This document shows, piece by piece, positions 15,567-22,859 of a stretch of DNA of 64,000 nt. Each line of letters starts with the position of its first letter. Within the stretch, counting starts at the first letter, position 1. A model generated the notes under the pieces. It was not told the DNA's origin, searched no databases, and worked only from the letters and a program-made list of their open reading frames with translations. The DNA is from Bin55 sp963664665 (lineage in GTDB: Bacteria > Pseudomonadota > Gammaproteobacteria > Pseudomonadales > Azotimanducaceae): contig CAXXMH010000008.1 in assembly GCA_963664665.2 (NCBI GenBank), forward strand, positions 1-64,000, read 5' to 3'. The position numbers and the translations under genes were made by a program.

Positions 15567-16583
15567 TCACGCGCTACCAGATTTCGCGCCTCTCTCAATC
15601 AACAACTCAATGACATCTGCGTTGACCTTCCGTTTGCGGGCATAGTCAAGCGCGGTTAGTCCGTTGTGATCTTCAATTGACGGATCGACTCCGCGTTCCA
15701 GTAACCACGGAACGAGTTTGCTCTTTTTCCACTTCATCAAGTCGATCAGCGGGGTCGCGCCATCAAATTGCTGATTCCAGTCAGCACCGTTGTCGTCGAG
15801 TAAACGACAGATTTCAATGTTTCCTTCGAACAATGACGAAAACACCGCCGGACCTGGACTCGCTCCATGAGCCAATAGGTGTTTCGTCATCTCAAGATTA
15901 CCCTGCCAAGAAACCGCGTACCAAAGCGCGGTCGCGTGGAAGACGGCGTCTCCGTCCGCAATTGGTTGTACGGTGTCAATTTCGATACCTTGTTCTAAGA
16001 GAACGTCAACGCAGTCGATAGCAGCTTGCATTCCGCGTGTTTTGTGATAACCGGACAAACACACATAGTGAAGCGGTGTACGCGATTCATCATCTTTCGT
16101 GTCAAGCACTCGGTGCTCCGCTAGCTCTTTCAATCGTGTAATGTCATAGAGTGCCGCGGCGGTGTGGGCATCAAGCGGTTCCATTTCAGGCGCCAAAATC
16201 CCCACGAGCTCCTCAAGAGGACCCATCGCAGCGTAGCTCAATGGTGTCAATGCCAGTGGTCCCGCCGGGATCCTAGGATCAGCACCATAAGCCAACAAAG
16301 CCTTGAGTGCAGCAGGATGGCCGTCGTGCTTGGGGATCGTTCTGTGGTACTGGCAGAGCCTCGTCAGCGGCGTGTGTTTCGCACCGGTACCAGCTTTGAT
16401 GTTGACATCTGCACCGTGTTTAATCAAGACATCGATGCACGAAGCATTTCCCGAGAATGCTGCATCCATGATCGGTTTCCAATGGCGTGCAGCGACGGGG
16501 TCGTTCCTTGCGAGCGTTTCTAGTTTCTTTACATCACCATGACTAACGGCATCGCTTAGTGGTCGATAAGCTACTCTGGGCAT
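15567..16583 (-). CDS. ankyrin repeat protein
   Basis: A 338-residue protein made largely of ankyrin repeats, which mediate protein-protein contacts. Clear repeat units include CIDVLIKHGADVNIKAG, ALKALLAYGADPRIP, RTPLHYVCLSGYH, MTKHLLAHGASPG, ICRLLDDNGADWNQ and WLLERGVDPSIEDHNGLTAL, ending VIELLIERGAKSGSA. There is no signal peptide or membrane segment, so it is probably cytoplasmic. It begins six bases after the bacterioferritin stop on the same strand, so it is likely co-expressed with bfr. A partner or function cannot be stated from sequence. Its 3' end overlaps a region that weakly resembles tRNA arms. Confidence 0.85.
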   Translation of the reverse strand: MPRVAYRPLSDAVSHGDVKKLETLARNDPVAARHWKPIMDAAFSGNASCIDVLIKHGADVNIKAGTGAKHTPLTRLCQYHRTIPKHDGHPAALKALLAYGADPRIPAGPLALTPLSYAAMGPLEELVGILAPEMEPLDAHTAAALYDITRLKELAEHRVLDTKDDESRTPLHYVCLSGYHKTRGMQAAIDCVDVLLEQGIEIDTVQPIADGDAVFHATALWYAVSWQGNLEMTKHLLAHGASPGPAVFSSLFEGNIEICRLLDDNGADWNQQFDGATPLIDLMKWKKSKLVPWLLERGVDPSIEDHNGLTALDYARKRKVNADVIELLIERGAKSGSA

Positions 16584-16589
16584 ATCAGT

Positions 16590-17066
16590 CTAATCTTCAC
16601 GCATTTGCCGTTGTAAGTAATTCTCGAGCGTGACACGTTCGATCAGATCTAGCTGAGTCTCTAACCAATCTACGTGCTCTTCTTCGGATTCAAGGATCCG
16701 CTCAAAAATCTCCCTGGAAATGTAATCCTGAACTTCTTCACAGAACGCAATTCCTTCTCGAAGACTCGGCATTGCCTCCATCTCTAATCTCAAGTCACAC
16801 TCTAATAGTTCGCGTGGTGTCTCGCCGATATACAACCGACCCAAGTCTTGTAGGTTAGGTAATCCCTCAAGGAATAGCACGCGTTCAATTAGCGTGTCCG
16901 CGTGTTTCATTTCATCGAGAGATTCTTTGTACTCGTGTTCGCCAAGATACTTCAATCCCCAATTGTTGAACATACGCGAGTGCAGGAAATACTGGTTAAT
17001 TGCAGTTAACTCGTTCTTTAGCACGTTGTTCAGTAGTGCAATGACCTGCGAATCTTGAGGGTTCAT
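16590..17066 (-). CDS. bfr: bacterioferritin
   Basis: A 158-residue haem-containing ferritin that stores iron in a 24-mer shell. Ferroxidase ligands are present at E19, E52, H55 and the later EEEH region (SEEEHVDW), and the haem-binding methionine is M53 in DEMKHAD. The phrases NQYFLHSRMFNNWGLKYLG and LFLEGLPNLQDLG are nearly identical to the family consensus. The ATG at 17066 is preceded by AAGGATTAGTC. It is divergent from bfd, whose product releases iron from this protein, and is followed after six bases by the ankyrin gene. Confidence 0.97.
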   Translation of the reverse strand: MNPQDSQVIALLNNVLKNELTAINQYFLHSRMFNNWGLKYLGEHEYKESLDEMKHADTLIERVLFLEGLPNLQDLGRLYIGETPRELLECDLRLEMEAMPSLREGIAFCEEVQDYISREIFERILESEEEHVDWLETQLDLIERVTLENYLQRQMRED

Positions 17067-17174
17067 GACTAATCCTTGATAATCCGTAAAGGAATATTAG
17101 CAAACATCTCCTGTATATTCATTCAGTTAAATTGCAGTATGCTTCACTAGGAATATCGTTCGTCTAATCTAATT

Positions 17175-17193
17175 GGTAATCAATCTCATTATC
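17175..17193. promoter_or_regulatory. Fur-box-like operator between bfr and bfd
   Basis: GGTAATCAATCTCATTATC matches the 19-base Fur consensus at 14 positions, including the whole right half. It ends 15 bases before the bfd start codon, where binding would block transcription or initiation when iron is plentiful. This agrees with the usual induction of Bfd under iron limitation. Fur itself is not encoded in the window. Confidence 0.6.
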
Positions 17194-17208
17194 GTATACA
17201 ATAACCGC

Positions 17209-17412
17209 ATGTATGTGTGCATCTGCTTCGGCGTAACCGATACCGAGATCGTCGAGGCGATAAACGAAGGTCACGATTCGGTCAATGCGATCAATCGTGA
17301 ACTTGGCGCGGCGGGATGCTGTGGTTCTTGCATGCCCAGCATTGAGGCAATAATCGACCTACATAAGGGCGACGAAGGCACGACCGAGCAGCTTTACCAC
17401 GCAGCCGGTTAA
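17209..17412 (+). CDS. bfd: bacterioferritin-associated ferredoxin
   Basis: A 67-residue [2Fe-2S] protein that delivers electrons to bacterioferritin to mobilise stored iron. The cluster cysteines follow the Bfd pattern: C4 and C6 (MYVCICFG) and the pair C38 and C41 in AAGCCGSCMPS. I use the ATG at 17209 because the protein then starts with the canonical MYVCIC. It is divergent from bfr and has a Fur-box-like site directly upstream. A hairpin at 17424-17454 lies just beyond its stop. Confidence 0.95.
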   Translation: MYVCICFGVTDTEIVEAINEGHDSVNAINRELGAAGCCGSCMPSIEAIIDLHKGDEGTTEQLYHAAG

Positions 17413-17423
17413 CTGATTTAAGC

Positions 17424-17454
17424 GCGTTACCTGCTCGCAGCAGGATCTAAACGC
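17424..17454. terminator. two-part hairpin between convergent genes
   Basis: An outer stem GCGTT/AACGC and an inner stem CCTGC/GCAGG around the loop TCGCA form a hairpin in the 54-base gap between bfd and the convergent MerR/TPR gene. There is no T-run on either side, so termination is inferred from position only. Confidence 0.35.
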
Positions 17455-17466
17455 ACCAACTCTCTA

Positions 17467-18336
17467 CTAAGTTTCTTTGAACGACAGCTCGAAGAATTTC
17501 TTCATACAGTCATCCGCACGTTTGGCATCTCCAAGCTTCTTGTAGATGCGCGCCAAACATTGGAATGACTCAAGTATTCCATCCGCCCGTGTGAGATGTT
17601 CGATCGCCAGTTCGTTCGACTCGAACATTTCAAACAGAATCCCTAAGTTGTAGTTACCGATCTGATGAGTCGAATCAACTGCTAGCGCTTTCTCGTAGCA
17701 ATAACGTGAATCGAGTTGACGGCCACTTAAGAAGTGAAGTCGACCAAGATTAACCCACGCATCCGCATTGCTCTCATCATGGTTAATACAGATTTCATAA
17801 GCGCGTCTTGCTTCCGCGTCGTTTTCATCGTCTTCGCAATCAAGCGCGTACTGATACCAATCCTCGGCGTCAGGAGACTCGGACCGAACACGCTGAGCAA
17901 CACGTAGCGATTCAAGCGTCCGCACCAAACGTGCTCGTTTAGGTTGCAACACGTCATTGAAATCGAAAGCGCGCTCACCTGTTTCTGGGTCAAGCAATCC
18001 TTGCTCAGATTGAACCAGTATGTCGCCACCAACCAAGCCCGAGTTCTTGATGAACTTGATGGCTGACGAGTGAGACAAATCTTCGCCGCGGGTACGGAGA
18101 ACGGTGGTATAGGCGTCAACGACCTTTGCGAAACTCGTACCTTCGTTCACAAGTCGGCCGATATCGCAAGCAACGACCATATCCTGAAATCGGTAGAGGA
18201 GCTGAGCGTTGTCTTGTTTAACCGGCTGTAGAAGCTGCTTCTTGCGAAGCTGGTGGAGTTGGTACTCGCTCAGATTCGACCTGCCGCAGACTTCGCGAGT
18301 CGTAAACCCGTTAATCGTCTTACGGTCAACATCCAT
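17467..18336 (-). CDS. MerR-type helix-turn-helix and TPR repeat protein
   Basis: A 289-residue fusion. Residues 8-75 resemble a MerR winged helix (FTTREVCGRSNLSEYQLHQL, then LQPVKQDNAQLLYRFQDMVV), which normally binds promoter DNA. Residues about 155-285 form tetratricopeptide repeats, for example AWVNLGRLHFLSGRQLDSRYCYEKAL and NYNLGILFEMFESNELAIEHL. The usual MerR dimerisation coiled coil and effector domain is therefore replaced by a protein-interaction scaffold. It is a single gene, convergent with bfd. A regulator controlled by a protein partner is a reasonable inference; target genes are unknown. Confidence 0.78.
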   Translation of the reverse strand: MDVDRKTINGFTTREVCGRSNLSEYQLHQLRKKQLLQPVKQDNAQLLYRFQDMVVACDIGRLVNEGTSFAKVVDAYTTVLRTRGEDLSHSSAIKFIKNSGLVGGDILVQSEQGLLDPETGERAFDFNDVLQPKRARLVRTLESLRVAQRVRSESPDAEDWYQYALDCEDDENDAEARRAYEICINHDESNADAWVNLGRLHFLSGRQLDSRYCYEKALAVDSTHQIGNYNLGILFEMFESNELAIEHLTRADGILESFQCLARIYKKLGDAKRADDCMKKFFELSFKET

Positions 18337-18512
18337 GTTTCATACGCCATGTGCTTACTGCACTAAATCTGATTTTACTATTCAATCGAGAAATTCATGC
18401 TATGAAAATGAAGCTTTAACAAGTGCTTTTCGTTCTGTCGATTGGATGCTCAAGCAGTATCCAATCTGAAGTGCTGCCAAAACATTGATGACCTCACGTC
18501 AATGTGATCGAA

Positions 18513-19046
18513 CTACTCCACACGACCCGTGTGTAGTGCATCTCGTAAGAGGGCTAACTGATAATCTGAAATGGGTTCAAACTTCGGTATCGTGCAACGA
18601 GGTCCCCACGATCGACGACCAAATTCAAACACTTCCGTACGCACGTAGTCACCTATGCATAGTCTCGATGAGCCTCGCGATTCCAAGTTCAGGATCGCTT
18701 TGCGATGTAACCCAAAACAGTGCCTCCCAAACTGAATGAGCATTTTCTCACGCTTTTCACCGCGCATGGTGAACACGATGTGGCGTTTACTCAGAACTTC
18801 GTGATCGCGAATCGCGACCTTTGAGATGCAGTGTGTGCGCTTGGCATAGTCCTTTGGGTCAGGTTTGGAGTCGAGAATGCTCGCCAACGTAACCGGCGCC
18901 TCTCCTTGAGATTCCTCCTGTTCCGCTTCTTCCTTGGCTGGCTCTTCCTGTGCATTCGCGCTAAATTGAACCAATGCGACGAACGTGATCAGAGTAATTG
19001 CCCGTATCCACTGCACACGCCTCGCTAAAACATCCAGCGCTTTCAT
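18513..19046 (-). CDS. exported DUF6491-like protein
   Basis: A 177-residue protein with a signal peptide (hydrophobic ITLITFVALVQFSANA, cleavage near Gln-Glu) followed by a strongly acidic linker rich in Glu and Ala. The remaining 110 residues fit the DUF6491 pattern: a cysteine in RTHCISKVAIRDHEVL, then RHIVFTMRG, a second cysteine in GRHCFGLHRKA, a third in SRLCIGDYV and a last one in GPRCTIPKFEPI. The family is periplasmic and uncharacterised. I start at the ATG at 19046, which gives a normal signal peptide; an upstream start adds 11 residues. Assignment to DUF6491 is from memory of the pattern. Confidence 0.65.
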   Translation of the reverse strand: MKALDVLARRVQWIRAITLITFVALVQFSANAQEEPAKEEAEQEESQGEAPVTLASILDSKPDPKDYAKRTHCISKVAIRDHEVLSKRHIVFTMRGEKREKMLIQFGRHCFGLHRKAILNLESRGSSRLCIGDYVRTEVFEFGRRSWGPRCTIPKFEPISDYQLALLRDALHTGRVE

Positions 19047-19132
19047 CGAGACCGAGCCTCTTTTGAGCTCCGTGAACACGTCATTGCGACCTCACAGAAC
19101 GAATACGTTCTATCTTAATCGTACCCAAAATC

Positions 19133-19987
19133 TTAGACCTGCAAGCGCTTGATCAGTTCTTCAAAGGTCGACGCGATCTCGCGGCGAATCATCAGCGACA
19201 TTAGCGAATCTCCACGAGTGATGCCGAATCCAATCGAGGCAACTGGGAGGTTCAGTTCATGCGCCAACTTGACTAATCGGAAGCTTGAGTAAACCATCAA
19301 AGATGTGCCAACAACGAGAACGCCGGATGCTGCGCGTATTGCTTCATTAGCGGCATGCTTCACATCTGACTCGATATTGCCGCCAAAAAACACAACATCT
19401 GGTTTCAATATGCCTCCACACTTTGTGCAATTAGGCACGGCAAACGAGTCGTCAACATCAATGGCGTAGAGACCTTCCCCACCTGCATCCGGCATCACTG
19501 CGGCCGATACAAACCGAGAGTTGTCGACCTCTAGTCGTGTCTGAATTTCACTTCGAGATACGCGCGTCTCACATTCCAGACACGTTGCGGTTCGAAGTGA
19601 GCCGTGCAACGGAATGACGTTTTGCTGACCTGCGGATTCGTGCAGGTCATCCACGTTTTGAGTGATGACACACCCTACAAATCCGAATTTCTCAAGCCGC
19701 GCGAGTGCTAGATGCGCGACATTCGGTGTTGCAGCTGAGAACTGCCGCCAACCGAGCATGCTCCGTGCCCAATAGCGTCTCCGAGCGTTCATTGACGTAA
19801 GGAATTCATCGAGTAACACCGGTGGCGGTCTCTTCCACTTACCGTCGACGTCCCGATAGTCGAATATACCTGAAGCGGTGCTACATCCCGCCCCTGTGAT
19901 AACGCAGATCGGACGATGGTCCCGAGTAAATTCAATAAGCGACGATACATCGGTTCGTGCATCACGAGACAACGGCAGGTGAGTCAT
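19133..19987 (-). CDS. Sir2 family NAD-dependent protein deacylase
   Basis: A 284-residue sirtuin, which removes acyl groups from protein lysines using NAD. The NAD loop reads TGAGCSTASGIFDYRD, the catalytic region QNVDDLHESAG and PLHGSL (catalytic H128), and the structural zinc cysteines are C136/C139 (TCLECE) and C187/C190 (CTKCGG). Relative to the usual GAGxSxxSGIPDFR, a Cys replaces Ile and Phe replaces Pro. The layout with DYR and the long insert resembles class II (SIRT4-like) sirtuins. It is a single gene, divergent from the small gene at 20060. Confidence 0.88.
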   Translation of the reverse strand: MTHLPLSRDARTDVSSLIEFTRDHRPICVITGAGCSTASGIFDYRDVDGKWKRPPPVLLDEFLTSMNARRRYWARSMLGWRQFSAATPNVAHLALARLEKFGFVGCVITQNVDDLHESAGQQNVIPLHGSLRTATCLECETRVSRSEIQTRLEVDNSRFVSAAVMPDAGGEGLYAIDVDDSFAVPNCTKCGGILKPDVVFFGGNIESDVKHAANEAIRAASGVLVVGTSLMVYSSFRLVKLAHELNLPVASIGFGITRGDSLMSLMIRREIASTFEELIKRLQV

Positions 19988-20059
19988 CTCTTAACCACTA
20001 CGATTAACATATTGGCGCGAGTGTGATCATCACCTTTCCTTTGATCAGTGAGGACTGCT

Positions 20060-20434
20060 ATGACAACGTATTCCCAAGAAATTGGCCGGTTTAAATTCGA
20101 CATTTCTTACCGTCGCATGCAAGGCGACCAAGGATTGTCAATCCGTGTAAGAGGTCCTGTTGACAGTGAAACGCGAGAATTACTGCGCTTTGATTGTTTT
20201 GATAACCGCCCTCACTATCACGTCGAAGTGTACGGAAAGAATGAAATCACAGCGATCGACGACAATGACGCGACTGAATGGTCGCTGAAGACATTGACAG
20301 AGCAATTCGAAGGTTTGGTAGAAGCCGCTGGTGCAGACGGATTGACTTCTTCAGAGCGTGACAGTCTGGATGGCGTGCTGCTGCAAGTCTCCCAAAACTC
20401 ACGCGATCTGGTATCTGCCGAAAAAGGTGCTTAG
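20060..20434 (+). CDS. conserved-looking hypothetical protein, 124 residues
   Basis: The start at 20060 is well supported: GTGAGGACTGCT places GAGGA six bases before the ATG. The product is soluble and acidic, with a beta-rich first half (RFKFDISYRRMQGDQGLSIR) and a central phrase LLRFDCFDNRPHYHVEVYGK whose aromatic and histidine content suggests a binding site, then a helical second half. I do not recognise the family. Its TAG stop is interlocked with the stop of the convergent CoA-transferase gene (TTAG at 20431-20434), and it is divergent from the sirtuin gene. It could be expressed on its own. Confidence 0.7.
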   Translation: MTTYSQEIGRFKFDISYRRMQGDQGLSIRVRGPVDSETRELLRFDCFDNRPHYHVEVYGKNEITAIDDNDATEWSLKTLTEQFEGLVEAAGADGLTSSERDSLDGVLLQVSQNSRDLVSAEKGA

Positions 20435-21630
20435 GATCCATTAGGGTCCGCGACTACACCCGCACCGATTAATCGATCCTGCTCGTTTTGCGAGTAACCA
20501 AGTTCATCCATCAGTTTCCTAGAGTGTTCACCTAGGTGCGGCGCACCATGGCGCATTTCCGTCGGTGTTCCTTCGAATCTCGCGGGATTACGGGCTTGTC
20601 GCAAGCGTCCCGCATGCTCATGCTCCACTTCGACGACAATACCGGTGGCCTCTACTTGTGGGTGGCGAATCATTTCATGACGTTTGAGCACTGGCGCGCA
20701 GGGAACTCCAGCGGCTTCTAGTCGCTCAAGCCATTCCTCTGCTGGCCGAGTTTTGAGTTCGCTTTGGATCAGTTCTAGTCTTTCGTTCGCGTAGCGGTCG
20801 CGACCGGCGGGGGTCTTAAAGCGTTCATCTTCCAACCATTCCGGCTTCTCGAATACCGAGCAAAGATTGCGCCACTGATCATTTGTCATCACACTCACGC
20901 TGATGTAATCCGTCGAGGTTTCGTAGATCAAGTCAATGAATGTTGCTGCAGCTGCAACATCTACCTCCTTTCCTACGAACGTCTGGCTACCCATGTCAGA
21001 AGACCACATAAACGCAACAATCGCATCGAGCATCGACAATCGGATATGTTGACCTTCCCCGGTACGCTCTCGAGCATATAACGCGGACGAGACTGCCTGT
21101 GCTGCGGTGACGCCTGTCAGTTTGTCGGGCAGAATCGTTCTAATCAGACGTGGCCGCACATCATCACTACCGCCTTGGACTGAAGCGAGACCCGATAGTG
21201 CTTGGATGATCGGATCGTATACCGGCTTATGCGCCCACGGCCCCTCTTCGCCCCACCCGCTCATTGAGAGATAAATCAGCTTGGGATTTACCTCTCGCAA
21301 ATCGTCGTAGTCAATGCCTAAACGTTGCATGACGCCTGGTCGGAAGTTCTGCACAAATACGTCTGAGTTCTCGACTAATTTCAGGAGTAACGTAAGCCCG
21401 TCAGGATGTTTGACGTCAATGGCAATTGAGCGCTTATTTCGATTGTTGTTAACGAACGCCGCCGAGAAATGGCGCTGGCCATACCCGGCTCGTCGCGAAT
21501 GATCGCTGTTTACGGGCGCTTCAATTTTTATGACGTCCGCACCCTGGTCCGCAAGAACCATCGTGCCGTAAGGTCCTGCGATCATGGTGGTGAAATCGAT
21601 GACGCGAATACCGTCGAGTGGGCCGGACAT
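20431..21630 (-). CDS. CaiB/BaiF (class III) CoA-transferase
   Basis: A 399-residue family III CoA-transferase. The start GIRVIDFTTMIAGPYGTMVLADQGADVIKIE and RSIAIDVKHPDG are standard, and the catalytic aspartate is D139 in KPVYDPIIQALSG. It is the same length as the enzyme at 8801 but diverges through most of the sequence, so the two probably use different acids. The nearest genes are a hypothetical protein (convergent) and an epoxide-hydrolase-like enzyme (divergent); neither reveals the substrate. Confidence 0.88.
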   Translation of the reverse strand: MSGPLDGIRVIDFTTMIAGPYGTMVLADQGADVIKIEAPVNSDHSRRAGYGQRHFSAAFVNNNRNKRSIAIDVKHPDGLTLLLKLVENSDVFVQNFRPGVMQRLGIDYDDLREVNPKLIYLSMSGWGEEGPWAHKPVYDPIIQALSGLASVQGGSDDVRPRLIRTILPDKLTGVTAAQAVSSALYARERTGEGQHIRLSMLDAIVAFMWSSDMGSQTFVGKEVDVAAAATFIDLIYETSTDYISVSVMTNDQWRNLCSVFEKPEWLEDERFKTPAGRDRYANERLELIQSELKTRPAEEWLERLEAAGVPCAPVLKRHEMIRHPQVEATGIVVEVEHEHAGRLRQARNPARFEGTPTEMRHGAPHLGEHSRKLMDELGYSQNEQDRLIGAGVVADPNGS

Positions 21631-21887
21631 GACTCCTCGGATGTGAATTGTTTCTTAATCGACGTGTGGAATCGTAAAACGAGTCTCAACCGATACGCCG
21701 ATAAACATTTATATCTGCGTTAATTTCGAAACCTAACGGAAACACGAAGTGACAGTGCTCCGTTCTCAGCATCAGTTCGTCAATCTGTCACGAATTTACT
21801 CACCGCGCAAGCGGATAATCACCTACGCCTCATTCGGGCGACCTTCAAGATCCTATGCCACGAACGACCAATCCGCAGGTACATCTC

Positions 21888-22859
21888 ATGAGTGAAATCA
21901 CCGAACGCGACATTCAATCGAATGGTCTCAACATGCACATTGCCGAGGCAGGAGAAGGTCCGCTAGTCGTGCTATGTCACGGATTCCCAGAATCGTGGTA
22001 CTCGTGGCGACACCAGTTGCGTGCGCTATCAGACGCGGGATACCACGTTGTGGCGCCTGATCAACGAGGCTACGGCGGCACCGATGCCCCACCCAACATC
22101 GATGATTACACGATTTTTCACCTCATTGGCGATATCGTCGGATTGGTCAATGCACTAGGTGAATCGCAGGCGGTCGTAGTAGGACATGATTGGGGTTCGC
22201 CTGTCGCGTGGAATTGCGCGAGTTTGCGACCTGACGTTTTCCGCGCTGTCGCGTCGCTTTCCGAGCCAATCGGTCCCCGAGGATCCACGCCACCGCTTGT
22301 CTCATTGAAGGAACTCTTCGGTGATCGATTCTTCTACCAGCTCTACTTCCAAACACCCGGCGTAGCGGAGCACGAACTGCAAAACGACATTCCTAAAACG
22401 ATGCGCAAGATGCTGTTCGGCGCATCGGGGGCTGTAAACCGCGGCAACATGCTTGAACAACGCAGCGATCCGGCACCTGACACAGCATTTATGTTAGAGC
22501 GAATGCCTGATCCAGGAGACGATCTACCCGATTGGTTGACTGCAGAAGACATCGATTACTACGCCAGCCAATTTCAAAAAGCCGGGTTTCGTGGTGGCTT
22601 GAACTGGTATCGTAATATCGACCGAAACTGGGAGCTCTCCGGTAGTCTTCAAGGACTCAAGATCAATCAGCCAGCATACTTCATGACTGGTACGCGCGAC
22701 GTAGTTCCGTATAGCGAAAACGCGCTTGCCGCGATGAAGACCGTGTTAACCAATTTGGTGGACGCTGTCGTGCTGCCAGACATCGGACATTGGACGCAAC
22801 AGGAAGCACCTGAAGCGGTCAATGAAGGCCTGATTCAATTTCTTAACGGTTTAGACTGA
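21888..22859 (+). CDS. alpha/beta hydrolase, epoxide-hydrolase-like
   Basis: A 323-residue alpha/beta hydrolase. The oxyanion motif is HGFPESWYSWRHQ (H31), the nucleophile is D101 in VVGHDWGSPVAW, and the final histidine lies in DIGHWTQQE. An aspartate nucleophile in GHDWG with a large cap domain (LNWYRNIDRNWE) is the pattern of soluble epoxide hydrolases, which open epoxides to diols. I start at the ATG at 21888, after AGGTACATCTC; the upstream start adds 11 residues. The last nine bases overlap the convergent symporter gene. Haloalkane dehalogenase is a less likely alternative. Confidence 0.85.
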   Translation: MSEITERDIQSNGLNMHIAEAGEGPLVVLCHGFPESWYSWRHQLRALSDAGYHVVAPDQRGYGGTDAPPNIDDYTIFHLIGDIVGLVNALGESQAVVVGHDWGSPVAWNCASLRPDVFRAVASLSEPIGPRGSTPPLVSLKELFGDRFFYQLYFQTPGVAEHELQNDIPKTMRKMLFGASGAVNRGNMLEQRSDPAPDTAFMLERMPDPGDDLPDWLTAEDIDYYASQFQKAGFRGGLNWYRNIDRNWELSGSLQGLKINQPAYFMTGTRDVVPYSENALAAMKTVLTNLVDAVVLPDIGHWTQQEAPEAVNEGLIQFLNGLD

